64,000 nucleotides of DNA from NCBI RefSeq assembly GCF_900116515.1, contig NZ_FPBA01000012.1, positions 62,001 to 126,000 on the forward strand, given 5' to 3'. A program made the position numbers and the translations under genes. Positions 27,068 to 36,574 of this stretch are shown piece after piece (positions within the stretch are counted from its first letter, which is position 1; the number at the start of each line of letters is the position of its first letter). The stretch comes from Geodermatophilus amargosae. GTDB taxonomy: Bacteria; Actinomycetota; Actinomycetes; Mycobacteriales; Geodermatophilaceae. The notes under the pieces were generated by a model. That model searched no databases and was not told the DNA's origin. It worked only from the letters and a program-made list of their open reading frames with translations.

Positions 27068-30000
27068 TCACGAGGCGCGATCAAGGTGCTTGCGGCGGGC
27101 ACGGTTGATGGTCTCGGCGGTGCTGAGCGGTAGGTCCATCTCGTCCTCGCCGTCGTGGACGTCGATGATGCGTGCGATGTAGGTCTCGGCTTCGGCGCGG
27201 TTGCCTCCGCGGTACGCGACCCACATGGCGTCGAGCAGGACCCTCTCGTCCTCGGGCGCGACCAGGAGCGCGGTGGCGCTGGCGGTTCCGGCGGCGTTCA
27301 GGTCGTCGTCGTGGAGTGCTGCGGTGACGACCTGGTGTGCGACGTCGCAGATGGCCGCGGTCAGGGTGAGGTCCAGGCCGTCCAGCCACTCGTAGCCCGT
27401 GGGACGTTGGGCGAAGGGCGGTCCGGACACTAGCTCCAGCGCGGCGAGCAGGTCGGGCGTGCCGTCGCTGCCGCGTACGGCGGCCCGGGCCCGCAACTGA
27501 CGGAAGAGGTCGGCGTCGACGAGGACGTTGGTCAACGTGTAAGGGCCACGGTGGCCGGAGCCGAGATACTTCTCGCCGGTGGCCGGGTCGGTGCCGAGCC
27601 ACGAGCGGGCGCCGGCGGTGATCCGGTGCACGTAGGCACGCGCGCTGGCCGGGTCGGTCTTCCCGCCGCGTGCCGGCTGCAGGGCGGTCGCGGCCTCGTC
27701 GACGGTGGCGCCGTGCGGGCGGGTGGCGAGGTAGGCGATCGTCTCCTCGTAGCGGCGGCGCAGGCCGGACCTGGCGACGGCCTGCTCATTGCCGTGCGCG
27801 CGCAGCGTGACCGGGCCGAGTAGGGTCAGTCGCGGCCGGGCGCAGTCGGGGTCCCACCAATCGGCGAGATCACGGTCGAGCTGCTCGAGGTCGTCCTCGA
27901 TCCGCTGCCGCAGTCCGGTCGCCCGGGGAAGGTCGACCGCGGCCACGTCCTCGCCGGCCGTGGGTCCGGGGGAAGCCTCCGACTCGGCCGGCTGCGGTGG
28001 TGCGGAGTCATCCTGCGCAGCGGATGAGCGGCGCCGGCTCGGCCCGAGCAGGGGAACGGGCGCGGAGGCCTCGTCGCCCTCGTGCGGCAGCACGTCCTCG
28101 CGCAGGGCGCCGCCGGCGTCCGTGTGCGCCTGCCAGGGTCGCTCGCCCTCGGCGGCGGGGATGGGTTGGTCTGCGGTGTCGCGCTCGAAGGCCAGCAGCG
28201 TGGCGATGTCGCGCGCCTGCTGGGCGGTCAGCTGCGGCGCCGGCAGCTGCAGGTCGAGTGCGGGGACGAGCAGCGCCCCGTCCTCGGTCAGCGTGAGCAG
28301 CCAGTCGTCCCGCCCAGACGTCGGCTCGGTACCGATCACCACGACGGCCGGAGTGCGCTCCTTGCGACCGCCCAGCGCGCTGGCGGCCTCGGCCAGCTCG
28401 TCACTGTCCGACAGATGCGGCGCGAGGACGACGTGCGGCATCCAGCCCGTTCCGGTGGCCGCGTGCAGCCGCCCCGCCAGCACGTCCTCGCCGCCGCGAT
28501 CGGTGCCCTCCCTGGCGGCGGTTCGCAGCTCGGCAGCTGAGGGGCCATCGACCGGGTGCATCCGGTCGGGGGCGAGGTCGACCAGCTCCTCGCCGAAGCC
28601 GATGGTGGTGACGGTGAGCAGGTCCGACCAGCCGTTGACGGCGAGCTCAGCGGCCAGATGCCGGGCGAAGTCCTCGCACCGGCCGGCCGGGCCGGTCACG
28701 CGCAGCACGCCGACACGCTCCAGGTCCAGCAGCCAGCGTCGCCCGCCCTCGGTGCCGAGGGTGACCAGCGTCGGATACGGCGCCAGCCGGGCGCGGGCCT
28801 CGTCGGCGTCGATGCCCGGGGCCTCGCTAAGCGGAAGGGACCACCAGAGGCCCGACTCGTCCGCGGTCCACGGCACGGGAGGCGGTCGGTCGGCGGCGCC
28901 GTGCAGCCGCAGGTCCAGGCGATCGCCGTCGAGCCGGGCGGCGACGACGTCGGGAAGCCGGCCGCCGGGCTCCTCGGAGATCAGCACCGCCAGGCCGCGC
29001 AGGGCCCGGTCGAGCGCCGCGTAGTCGGCCCGGCCGGCCTCGGCCGCGGCGGTGACCGCCGCCTGTGTGGCGGAGAGCCCAGCCGGAAGGGCCGCGAGCC
29101 TGCGGCCGGGACGGCGGCGACGCAGGCGCTGCCGGCGGTGGGTGAGCCAGGCGGCGCCGAGGCCTGCGGCGAGCAGGGCTCCGCCGCCGCTGAGCACGAT
29201 CGCCAGCTCAGATACCGGCTGGTCCTCGTCGGCGTCCGACATCTCGGCCTCGGCCGCCGTTGCAGGATCCTGTCCACCGGATGGGCTCGCCGTCGTCGCC
29301 GGAGCCGATGACGGGGACGGCGGTGCGGTCGGCGGCCTGGGCTCATCCTCGCGCGGCGGGGCCGGCGCCGGTTGCTCGGGCTCGATCGGGGGGATCGGCA
29401 CGGGGGCCGGTGCATCGGCGGGTGGGAGGTCGAGGACCTGGCCGGGGCGGATCAAATCGGGATCGGTGAACCGGGCGCCGCCGGGCGTCGGCTCGCCGGC
29501 GTTGAGGTCGAAGATCGGCTGCCAGCTGTCCAGGCCGTGCCGCTCGGCGATGTCGGCGAGGGTCTCGCCCGGCTGGACGACCACCTCTCCGGCAGCCGGC
29601 CCGGCCGCCGCGACGGTGGCGTCGGGAGGAAGCACGAGGATCCACCCGGGTCGGATGATCCCCGGGTCGGAGAGCGCGCCACCGTCGGCTTGGGGTCGGC
29701 CCCGGTTGAGCTCGAGGATCTCCCCGAACCGCGCCCAGTCACCCAGGTGCCGGGCGGCGATGCGACCGAGGGTGTCGCGCGGCTGCACCGTGTAGGCCGG
29801 CCCGGCCGCGGCGGGCGCGGGCTGCTCCCGCTCCGGCGCCGGGGCGGGTGCTGGCGGTGGTTCCTCGGTCGGCTGCTCGGCGACGACCGGCGGGCCGGCC
29901 AGCGCCGGGCCCGCGAGCAGCGGCGCGCCGCCGACACCGACGACGGCGGCCACCAGCAGGCCGGCCAGCTGCTGGGGGGCGGCCAGGCCGGGCAGGCGCA

Positions 30001-30283
30001 GCGGCGGGAGGCCACGCAGCTGGGCCACCAGCTCGACGGCCACCGACAGGGCGAAGAGTGCCCACGCGGCCCAGCCGACCGCGACGAGCAGCCCGAGGAA
30101 GAGCGCGCCGGTGTCCGGTCCGCTCAGGGCGGCGGTGACCTGCGCCCAGGTGGGCAGCCCCTCGGGCAGGTAGGCGCCGCCGAGCCGCCACAGCCCGACG
30201 GGGACGCCGACCAGCCCGGCGACGAGGACCAGGAGGGCGGACGAGCGCCGCAGCGGATCGAGGGTGCGCGGTGACGTGGTCAT
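27068..30283 (-). CDS. membrane protein with two LysM domains and a C-terminal BTAD-like domain
   Basis: A 1071-residue protein, last gene of the pilus operon. N-terminal membrane helices lie near residues 15-36, 60-90 and 104-128. Two LysM domains follow (about 163-219 with YTVQPRDTLGRIAARHLG, and 233-287 with VVVQPGETLADIAERHG). After a Pro-rich spacer there is another membrane helix (about 355-375) and a long cytosolic part. Residues about 835-1065 resemble the winged-helix plus tetratricopeptide BTAD module of SARP-type regulators. It could bind peptidoglycan outside and act as scaffold or regulator inside. ATG 30283 overlaps the previous stop as ATGA. Confidence 0.82.
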   Translation of the reverse strand: MTTSPRTLDPLRRSSALLVLVAGLVGVPVGLWRLGGAYLPEGLPTWAQVTAALSGPDTGALFLGLLVAVGWAAWALFALSVAVELVAQLRGLPPLRLPGLAAPQQLAGLLVAAVVGVGGAPLLAGPALAGPPVVAEQPTEEPPPAPAPAPEREQPAPAAAGPAYTVQPRDTLGRIAARHLGDWARFGEILELNRGRPQADGGALSDPGIIRPGWILVLPPDATVAAAGPAAGEVVVQPGETLADIAERHGLDSWQPIFDLNAGEPTPGGARFTDPDLIRPGQVLDLPPADAPAPVPIPPIEPEQPAPAPPREDEPRPPTAPPSPSSAPATTASPSGGQDPATAAEAEMSDADEDQPVSELAIVLSGGGALLAAGLGAAWLTHRRQRLRRRRPGRRLAALPAGLSATQAAVTAAAEAGRADYAALDRALRGLAVLISEEPGGRLPDVVAARLDGDRLDLRLHGAADRPPPVPWTADESGLWWSLPLSEAPGIDADEARARLAPYPTLVTLGTEGGRRWLLDLERVGVLRVTGPAGRCEDFARHLAAELAVNGWSDLLTVTTIGFGEELVDLAPDRMHPVDGPSAAELRTAAREGTDRGGEDVLAGRLHAATGTGWMPHVVLAPHLSDSDELAEAASALGGRKERTPAVVVIGTEPTSGRDDWLLTLTEDGALLVPALDLQLPAPQLTAQQARDIATLLAFERDTADQPIPAAEGERPWQAHTDAGGALREDVLPHEGDEASAPVPLLGPSRRRSSAAQDDSAPPQPAESEASPGPTAGEDVAAVDLPRATGLRQRIEDDLEQLDRDLADWWDPDCARPRLTLLGPVTLRAHGNEQAVARSGLRRRYEETIAYLATRPHGATVDEAATALQPARGGKTDPASARAYVHRITAGARSWLGTDPATGEKYLGSGHRGPYTLTNVLVDADLFRQLRARAAVRGSDGTPDLLAALELVSGPPFAQRPTGYEWLDGLDLTLTAAICDVAHQVVTAALHDDDLNAAGTASATALLVAPEDERVLLDAMWVAYRGGNRAEAETYIARIIDVHDGEDEMDLPLSTAETINRARRKHLDRAS

Positions 30284-30714
30284 GGGCCGGTTGCTCCGGT
30301 CTGGTCGGTGATGAGGTCGGCGGTGCCGGAGCCCTCGACGGTCAGGGAGGAGATGCCGATCAGCCCGAGGAAGGTGGTGGGCTCGGTGATGGTTGTGGTC
30401 ACCCGCAGGGTGTCGCCGTCGACGACGGTCACCGTCCCCTGGACGCCGGTGCGGCCGAGGTAGTCCTGCGCCGCTGCGACCGCGGCGGCCGGGTCGACCT
30501 GCACCTGCCCGGCGAGCGCGGCGGAGACGTCGAGCGCCTGGCCGCCGGCGCGGGCGGCCTCGTCGGCGACGGCGTTGGCGCGCTGGGTGGCGACCACCTT
30601 GGCGCCCCCGTCGACGGCCAGGCCGATGATCAGCAGCAGGCCGGGAACGAGGACGGCGAGGAAGACGCTGATCGCGCCGCGCTCGGCCCGCCGGAGGCGC
30701 TGTGGGGTCCTCAT
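30280..30714 (-). CDS. TadG-like pseudopilin-type protein
   Basis: A 144-residue protein beginning MRTPQRLRRAERGAISVFLA, with a hydrophobic helix at about 16-36 like those of Tad minor pilins, but Phe in place of the Glu at +5. The rest is extracellular. It overlaps both neighbours by 4 bp. A minor pilus component is likely. Confidence 0.72.
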   Translation of the reverse strand: MRTPQRLRRAERGAISVFLAVLVPGLLLIIGLAVDGGAKVVATQRANAVADEAARAGGQALDVSAALAGQVQVDPAAAVAAAQDYLGRTGVQGTVTVVDGDTLRVTTTITEPTTFLGLIGISSLTVEGSGTADLITDQTGATGP

Positions 30715-31136
30715 CGCTCGCGGTAGGCATCGACGGGGCTGGTGAAGACGGCTTCGACGGTCACCGATCCGGGCAGGCCCGGCGCCAGCAGGTCGGCCAT
30801 GCCGACGGCGCAGGCGATGGTGACGGTGACGTCGCCGGACTGGCCGGGTGGCGCGGAGAACCCGGCGGTGTCGACGTCGACGCGGGTGGTCTGGCAGCGC
30901 AGGTCCTGCGCGGCGAGAGTCTGCTCGGCCTGCGCGCCGGCCAGGGCGGCGGCGGTGGCGGGGTCGCGGGCGAGGGATGCCTCGCGGGCGGCGGCACGCG
31001 CGGCCTCCTGCACGGCGCCCTCGGCGATCTGGGCGCGTCCGGCGACGACGGCGAAGGACAGCAGCAGGAGGAATGCCGGGGCCAGCAGCGCCAGCTCGAC
31101 CGACACCGCTCCCCGCTCCCCCGTCTCGGCGCTCAT
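30711..31136 (-). CDS. TadE-like minor prepilin
   Basis: A 141-residue protein. ERGAVSVELALLAPAFLLLL shows the prepilin-peptidase pattern (Gly, then Glu at +5) and the N-terminal helix of TadE/TadF minor pilins. Two cysteines (DLRCQ, IACAV) may form a disulfide outside. ATG 31136 lies inside the end of the preceding gene. Confidence 0.82.
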   Translation of the reverse strand: MSAETGERGAVSVELALLAPAFLLLLSFAVVAGRAQIAEGAVQEAARAAAREASLARDPATAAALAGAQAEQTLAAQDLRCQTTRVDVDTAGFSAPPGQSGDVTVTIACAVGMADLLAPGLPGSVTVEAVFTSPVDAYRER

Positions 31137-31597
31137 GGGGCGGGTCGTTCGACGGGGCCGACGGCGGTCTGGGTGACCGACCACCCGGACAGACCGGGGA
31201 ACAGGCTCAGTGAGGTGCCGGTGACCGTCACCGTGATGCTGGCCGGCGAGCCGCTCACCGTCACGTCCCGTCCGGTGAGCAGGTCCTGCGCGGTCTGGTC
31301 GAGGAAACCCTCGGCGGCTGCCAGGGCGCGGGCGGTCGAGGCGGGCTGCACCCGGCCCTCCCGGGCGCCTTCCTGGGCGGCCCCGAGCGCGAGGGAGCGG
31401 GCGTAGAACCACAGCGCTCCCTGGATGAGCGTCATCACCAGCAGGAGCACCACGGGGAAGGTGACCGCCAGCTCCACCGACGCCGCGCCGCGCTCCCCCG
31501 ACGGCCGCTCGCCCGCCGCGCCGCCGGCCCGGCTGCCTCCGGCATGGCCGGACCGCGACGGCGGGGTGGGCCCGCGGGAGCCGGCGGAGGAGAGCAC
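31133..31597 (-). CDS. TadE-like minor prepilin
   Basis: A 154-residue protein with ERGAASVELAVTFPVVLLLV at about residues 35-54, the same Gly/Glu+5 prepilin pattern as its neighbour, after a longer Arg/Gly/Pro-rich leader. GTG 31597 lies eight bases after the previous stop without a clear ribosome site, so the start may be elsewhere. Confidence 0.8.
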   Translation of the reverse strand: MLSSAGSRGPTPPSRSGHAGGSRAGGAAGERPSGERGAASVELAVTFPVVLLLVMTLIQGALWFYARSLALGAAQEGAREGRVQPASTARALAAAEGFLDQTAQDLLTGRDVTVSGSPASITVTVTGTSLSLFPGLSGWSVTQTAVGPVERPAP

Positions 31598-31604
31598 GGG
31601 AGCG

Positions 31605-31802
31605 CTACTGGATGGAGGACGAGCGGGAGGTGACGGCGTTGGCGATCACGGCCACCAGGGCGACGGCGATGCCGATGAGGGCGACGGTGATGATCACCTG
31701 CTCGACCGACAGGGAGCCCCGCTCCGGCTGGGCGCGCAAGGCGCGGAGCCGGTCGCGCAGCGCCGCCCCGAGGGCGGTGAGGATGCTGATGAGCGGTGTC
31801 AT
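31605..31802 (-). CDS. small Flp/prepilin-like subunit
   Basis: A 65-residue protein with a basic leader and then ERGSLSVEQVIITVALIGIA, a prepilin cleavage site (Gly before Ser, Glu at +5) and a single helix, the size and layout of Flp-type major pilins. The leader of about 30 residues is longer than usual. The ribosome site is AAGGAC. It is the best candidate for the main pilus subunit of the operon. Confidence 0.75.
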   Translation of the reverse strand: MTPLISILTALGAALRDRLRALRAQPERGSLSVEQVIITVALIGIAVALVAVIANAVTSRSSSIQ

Positions 31803-31831
31803 GGGGCTGTCCTTCTGAATCGGGGCGGGGG

Positions 31832-32746
31832 TCAGGTGGCCAGGAGCCGGGCCAGGGCGGGATAGAGGAACAGCAGCAGGAACGCGATCGACAGCAGCGC
31901 CACCGGAGCGGTGAGCTTCTCGCTGGCGGTGTTGGCCGCTGCCTCCTCCTCGGCGAGCAGCTGTACGCGCAGCGAGGAGGCGCGGGCCCGCAGCGTGGGG
32001 GCGATCGACGCCCCCTCCTGCGCGGCGACCACCGCGATGTCGGCGACATCGGCGAGCTCCCCGACGCCGGTGTCGGCGGCCAGCCGGCGCAGCCCATCCC
32101 AGGGCGGCTCGCCGCTGAGCCGTGCGGCGACCAGCGCGTCAGTGATCCGTCGGAACACCCAGCCCTCCCCCAGGGCGGCGGCCCGCTCCAGGGCGATGGT
32201 GGGTCCCTCACTGGCGTCGCGGCGCAGGCTGACCAGGTCCAGGTAGGAGCACAGCGCCCGGCGCATCTGCCCGCGGGCCTCAGCGGCCTGATCGCGCACG
32301 ACCAGGTCGACGACGAGGAACAGCACCCCGGCCAGCGCCAGCGACCCGGCCGCCGGCACCACATCCGGCAGCCGGACCCCGGCCGCACCCAGCACGGCCG
32401 TCAGCAGCGGCACGAACACCAGCCCGAAGGCGGCCAGTCCGATCTTGCGGGCGGCGTAGCCCTGCGGTGTCCAGCCGATCAGCGCCAGCGCCTGCGCCGG
32501 TGCCCGCGGCCCGACGGCCGGCAGCCGAGCCGCGGCCCACGTGCCCGCGCGGCCCGCCGCCCACTCCCACCGGTCCGCTGCCCGCGGCGGGGGCCGGGTC
32601 GATGTGGCGGCCGACCGCCCGTCGAGGCGGGCCAGTGCGTCGGTGAGCCGGGGTTGCTCGACTACCAGGACCGCCCGCAGCAGCAGGAAGACCCCGAGCC
32701 CAACGAGCGCGCCGGAGCCGATGAGCGCCGACTGAGGACCACTCAC
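31832..32746 (-). CDS. tadC: TadC-like pilus platform protein
   Basis: A 304-residue T2SS-F family membrane protein. Hydrophobic helices lie at the N-terminus (about 10-24), in the middle (about 95-145) and at the end (about 275-300). The cytosolic loop has RDASEGPTIALERAAALGEG, typical of the T2SSF domain. GTG 32746 overlaps the TadB stop as GTGA. Confidence 0.85.
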   Translation of the reverse strand: MSGPQSALIGSGALVGLGVFLLLRAVLVVEQPRLTDALARLDGRSAATSTRPPPRAADRWEWAAGRAGTWAAARLPAVGPRAPAQALALIGWTPQGYAARKIGLAAFGLVFVPLLTAVLGAAGVRLPDVVPAAGSLALAGVLFLVVDLVVRDQAAEARGQMRRALCSYLDLVSLRRDASEGPTIALERAAALGEGWVFRRITDALVAARLSGEPPWDGLRRLAADTGVGELADVADIAVVAAQEGASIAPTLRARASSLRVQLLAEEEAAANTASEKLTAPVALLSIAFLLLFLYPALARLLAT

Positions 32747-33651
32747 GACACCGGCACCTCCTCCGGCCCGGGCTCGGTGCGGCGGCTGAGGTCGCGGTCG
32801 GCCAGGAAGCGGGCCGACGGCGCGGTGGCGGTGAGCCGGCGCATCCACAGCAGGCAGCTGACGATCAGCGCGGCGATGGCGGCCAGCACCAGCTGACCGA
32901 GGACGGTGCCGTAGGGCGCCAGGTAGTTCCCGTTGAGCGCGGCGAGGCCGGCCGCGGCGAGGGTGATCAGCAGCAGCCAGCGGGCGTTGGCGCGGGGCTT
33001 GGCGCGGTCGGCCTCCACCTTGCGACGCATGGTGACCTCCTCGGTGAGGCTGTGCGCCAGCTCGGTGAGCACGCGGGCCAGCCCCGGCCCGCGCAGTTCC
33101 GCGCCGAGCAGCAGCGCGGCGACCACCAGGTCACCGGCGGCGTCGTCGAGGTCGTCGGCGAAGGCCAGCAGCGCCCGCGACGTCGGCCACCGCGCTTGCA
33201 GGCGGGCGGCCAGCGTCGCCACTTCCGCGGAGATCGGCCCGGGTGCGGTGTGCGACGAGCGGATCAAAGTCTGCTCCAGCCCGCCGCCGGCGGCGAGCAC
33301 GTCGGAGCTGCGGCGCAGCCACTCCTGCAGCGCCTCGAGCCGCTCCACCGCGGCGTTGCCGCCGGCGAACTGCGCCAGCAGCCACGGCACGCCGACCACC
33401 GCTCCCCCGGCGAGCGCGCCGCCGACCGGCCATCCGGAGACCAGCCACACCCCGGCCGCCACGACGGTGGCGGTGCCCCACAGCACCCGCTGCCGCCGGA
33501 CCCGCCGCGGATCGGCCGGCCGGGCGGACCGGGGCCGGCGGCGCGGCGGCCGGGCCGGCGCCTCCGCGGCGGTGACGGCGGAGGCGGCCAGCAGCAGGCC
33601 GCCGACGACCAGGGCACCGCACGCCCCGGCCAGCAGTCCCGCGCCGCTCAC
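32743..33651 (-). CDS. tadB: TadB-like pilus platform protein
   Basis: A 302-residue T2SS-F family protein with membrane helices near residues 4-22, 50-80, 235-255 and 262-285. The cytosolic part has VLAAGGGLEQTLIRSSHTAPG and the conserved end of the T2SSF domain (LTEEVTMRRKVEADRAKPRA). GTG 33651 overlaps the TadA stop; the frame upstream of it only shadows tadA. It should pair with TadC as the inner-membrane platform. Confidence 0.87.
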   Translation of the reverse strand: MSGAGLLAGACGALVVGGLLLAASAVTAAEAPARPPRRRPRSARPADPRRVRRQRVLWGTATVVAAGVWLVSGWPVGGALAGGAVVGVPWLLAQFAGGNAAVERLEALQEWLRRSSDVLAAGGGLEQTLIRSSHTAPGPISAEVATLAARLQARWPTSRALLAFADDLDDAAGDLVVAALLLGAELRGPGLARVLTELAHSLTEEVTMRRKVEADRAKPRANARWLLLITLAAAGLAALNGNYLAPYGTVLGQLVLAAIAALIVSCLLWMRRLTATAPSARFLADRDLSRRTEPGPEEVPVS

Positions 33652-35066
33652 CGCCGGCTCCCGGCCGCGCCGGCCCAGCGCCCGGAAGGTGGCCGCAGCC
33701 AGCCGGGATCGAAGCCGACCCGCACGTAGTCGGTCAGGTCCACCGGATCGTGCTCGGCCACCGCCCGCCCGTCCGGACCGGGGGTGAACACCTCGGTGAG
33801 CGCCGGGCGCCCGCCCTCCCCGATGCCGTTGCACTCCACGACCTGGCTGACGAACCGGTGCCGCTGCCCCCCGATCCACCGCTCGTCGACGGTGGACAGG
33901 TGCACGACCAGGTCGATCGCCGACGCACACGACCGGTAGGCGTGCTCAGGGGTCACCCCGGCGCGGCCGCGCATGCACAGGTTGGCCAGCCGCTCGAAGG
34001 CGTGGGCGGCCGAGCGGGCGTGCAGCGTGCAGGCCGAGCCGCCCTCCCCGGCCTCCATCACCTCGATCAGCGGCCAGGCCTCCTCGCCACGGACCTCGCC
34101 GAGCCACACCCGGCTGACGTTCATCACCAGGGCGTGCTCCACCAGCTCGGTCAGCGTCACCTCACCCAGCCGGCGGCCGTCTGGGCCGCGCTCCCCGGTG
34201 CCCTCCCGCGCCTCGAAGGGCACCACCCGCGGATGCCGGTCGGGCAGCTCGTGCAGCAGCAGCTCGAAGTGCTTCTCGATCGTGGCCAGCGCCTCGCCGG
34301 GCGGGAGCTCGTTGGCCAGCGCACGCAGCAGCAGCGTCTTGCCCGCACCCTGTCCCCCGGTGACCACGATGTTCTTGCGGGCGCGGACCGCGGACCGCAG
34401 GAACTCCGCCAGCGGCCGGTCGATCGCCCGCAGGCCGATCAGGTCGTCGAGGTCGACGTTGCGGATCCGGTGCCGGCGGATGACCAGCTGCGGCCGGGGC
34501 ACCGTCTCGATGACGGCAGCCAGCCGCGACCCGTCGGGCAGCCGCATGGTCAGCAGCGGGCTGGCGGTGGTCAGGGTCCGCTCGGCGCGTCCCAGCCGGG
34601 CGGCGATGTGCTGCAGTTGCCGCACCATGTCCTCGTCGGAGGCGGCGATCGGGCCGACCCGGACGTCGCGCCCGTCGGCGTAGCCGATCCAGACGTTGTC
34701 GTGGCCGTGCGCCTCGATGTTCTCCACGTACGGGTCGTCGACGTAGGGCTGCAGCCGGCCCAGACCGAACTGGGCGGCGAACGCCGCCTCCGCGATCACC
34801 CGCTCCTCGGCCGCCGACGGCACGTCCTGACCGGTCCGCATCCGCTCTCGGACCAGCTCGTCGAGCCCGTCCTGGATGAGCGTGCGGGCCAGCTCCTGCT
34901 GCGCTGCGGCGCTCAGTGCGGGGCGGAGCTTGAGCTCCTCGGCCAGCGCCGCGCCGCTCGTCTCGTGCAGCCGGCGCACCAGCGCCCAGTCGACCGGCCC
35001 AACATCGCCGTCCGGTCCGCCGGAGGTGGCCCCGGCCGTCCCGTGGGTGAGCGGATCAGCGGTCAC
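33648..35066 (-). CDS. tadA: TadA/VirB11-family pilus ATPase
   Basis: A 472-residue secretion ATPase that powers pilus assembly. Walker A is VTGGQGAGKTLLLRAL with K243; the Asp box and Walker B lie at VSRVWLGEVRGEEAW with E324; the His box is CTLHARS near 347. The N-terminal domain includes PYVDDPYVENIEAHG, typical of the TadA clade. The start, GTG 35066, overlaps the TadZ-like gene by 11 bp. Confidence 0.92.
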   Translation of the reverse strand: MTADPLTHGTAGATSGGPDGDVGPVDWALVRRLHETSGAALAEELKLRPALSAAAQQELARTLIQDGLDELVRERMRTGQDVPSAAEERVIAEAAFAAQFGLGRLQPYVDDPYVENIEAHGHDNVWIGYADGRDVRVGPIAASDEDMVRQLQHIAARLGRAERTLTTASPLLTMRLPDGSRLAAVIETVPRPQLVIRRHRIRNVDLDDLIGLRAIDRPLAEFLRSAVRARKNIVVTGGQGAGKTLLLRALANELPPGEALATIEKHFELLLHELPDRHPRVVPFEAREGTGERGPDGRRLGEVTLTELVEHALVMNVSRVWLGEVRGEEAWPLIEVMEAGEGGSACTLHARSAAHAFERLANLCMRGRAGVTPEHAYRSCASAIDLVVHLSTVDERWIGGQRHRFVSQVVECNGIGEGGRPALTEVFTPGPDGRAVAEHDPVDLTDYVRVGFDPGWLRPPSGRWAGAAGSRR

Positions 35067-35871
35067 CGCGGCCTCCGGCGCTGGTCGCCGGCGCGGACGA
35101 GGTCGACGGCGGCGGGGTCAGCCGGACCTCGTGCGCGGCGGCGAACTCGGCCAGCCGGACCGCCGCGGACCGGGCGGCGCGCAGCAGCGCTGACTGGCCG
35201 AACAGCCGCCCGGCCGGGGCGCCGTCGCTGAGCACCGCCGCCGCCCGGGCGTCCCGCGGCAGCACCCCGAGGACCGGAACGCCCAACGCCTCGGCGATCT
35301 CCCGCTCGCCGTAGGGCTCCCCCGGCCCCACGACGAGCGCCGCCAGCACGCCGGCACCCGGGGCCAGTCCGGCTCCCTCGTCGCGCAGCTCGGCGACCGC
35401 CTGGGTCGCCGCCCGCACCGCGCGCAGCGTCGACCCAGTCACCACCACCACGGCGGCCGCCCAGCGGACCACCGCGGCCGGGAAGTGCTCGGCCCGCAGC
35501 CGCCCGCAGTCGGCCAGCACGTCGACGGCGCCGTCCTCCACCGACGCCAGCGCGGCGGCCAGCCGCTCCCAGCCCACGTGCCGGGCCGTAGCCGGATCGG
35601 ACAGCCCCGGCAGCAGCCGCGCCCGCCCTGTGGTGTCCAGGTGCAGGAGGTGGGCGTCCAGCTGCCCGTCGATGCCGCCGCGGCGCGCCGCCAGCTCCAG
35701 CTCCGCCAGTCCGCCGGCGGACAACTGCGCCCGTCCGTACCCCGCTAGCACGTCCCCACCGGCCGGATCCAGCTCGGCCAGCACCACGTCACGCGGCCAG
35801 GACAGTGCCAGCGCCAACCCGCTGGTCGTGACACCCGGGGCACCCTTGGCCGAGCACAGCGCAATCAACAC
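35056..35871 (-). CDS. TadZ/CpaE-like ParA-type protein
   Basis: A 271-residue ParA/MinD-fold protein. The P-loop reads CSAKGAPGVTTSGLALALSW: the first lysine (signature lysine) is present, but valine replaces the second one. LAELDPAGGD matches the Asp after Walker A'. TadZ proteins localise the pilus machine and often have altered P-loops, so the change may be normal. GTG 35871 gives the canonical N-terminus. Confidence 0.8.
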   Translation of the reverse strand: MLIALCSAKGAPGVTTSGLALALSWPRDVVLAELDPAGGDVLAGYGRAQLSAGGLAELELAARRGGIDGQLDAHLLHLDTTGRARLLPGLSDPATARHVGWERLAAALASVEDGAVDVLADCGRLRAEHFPAAVVRWAAAVVVVTGSTLRAVRAATQAVAELRDEGAGLAPGAGVLAALVVGPGEPYGEREIAEALGVPVLGVLPRDARAAAVLSDGAPAGRLFGQSALLRAARSAAVRLAEFAAAHEVRLTPPPSTSSAPATSAGGRGDR

Positions 35872-35884
35872 GGCGGACCCTCGC

Positions 35885-36574
35885 CTACTCGCCGGCCACG
35901 ACGACGATGGCGATCAGCCCGGCGGCCGCGCGGGCGGCGACGTCCGGCCCGTCGGCTACGTCGACGAGCACGTCGACCACCCGCAGTCCGTCGGTGCCCG
36001 GCGAACCGGCCCGGACCACCGTCGCCTTCACCGTGCCGGGCACCGCCGCCGGGCCCGCGGCTTCCAGCCCACTGCCACCGGCCACCGGCACCAGCAGCAC
36101 GTCGTCGCCGGGCCGCAGCGGCGTCGTCGGCAGCTGGACCACCGACACCCCGACGCCGACCAGCTGCTGACCCGGAGGCGGCAGCGGCTGCTCGGTGAGC
36201 GCCTCGCGGGTGAGCAGCGATCCCGGCGTCAGCGTGGTCGCGGCGACCATGCCGATCACCGCGTCGCGCTCGGAGTATGGGATCGGATCCAGCGCCGGAT
36301 CGGCGGACACCCGGGCCTCCACGAGGTCGTCGGCGGTGACCTGCTGCCCCCACAGCACCTCGCGCGCGACCGCGATCACCGCAGTCGTCTGTCCCAGCGA
36401 CGTGGCCAGGTAGGCGGCGCCGAGCGCACCGAGCACCACCATCGCCACCGCCAGCGCCAGCAAGGCCGGGCGACGCCGCCGGCGCAAAGGCGGCAGGACA
36501 GGCGCCGGGGACGACCCGGTGAGCGCCGCTGCACGACCCAGCGTGCCGGTCCCCGGAGGATGGGTGCGGGTCAT
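35885..36574 (-). CDS. CpaB/RcpC-like SAF-domain protein
   Basis: A 229-residue protein with one membrane helix (about residues 39-60) and an extracytoplasmic SAF domain (VAREVLWGQQVTADDL, then TLTPGSLLTREAL). CpaB/RcpC proteins help form the pilus passage across the envelope. ATG 36574 overlaps the previous stop as ATGA. Confidence 0.82.
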   Translation of the reverse strand: MTRTHPPGTGTLGRAAALTGSSPAPVLPPLRRRRRPALLALAVAMVVLGALGAAYLATSLGQTTAVIAVAREVLWGQQVTADDLVEARVSADPALDPIPYSERDAVIGMVAATTLTPGSLLTREALTEQPLPPPGQQLVGVGVSVVQLPTTPLRPGDDVLLVPVAGGSGLEAAGPAAVPGTVKATVVRAGSPGTDGLRVVDVLVDVADGPDVAARAAAGLIAIVVVAGE

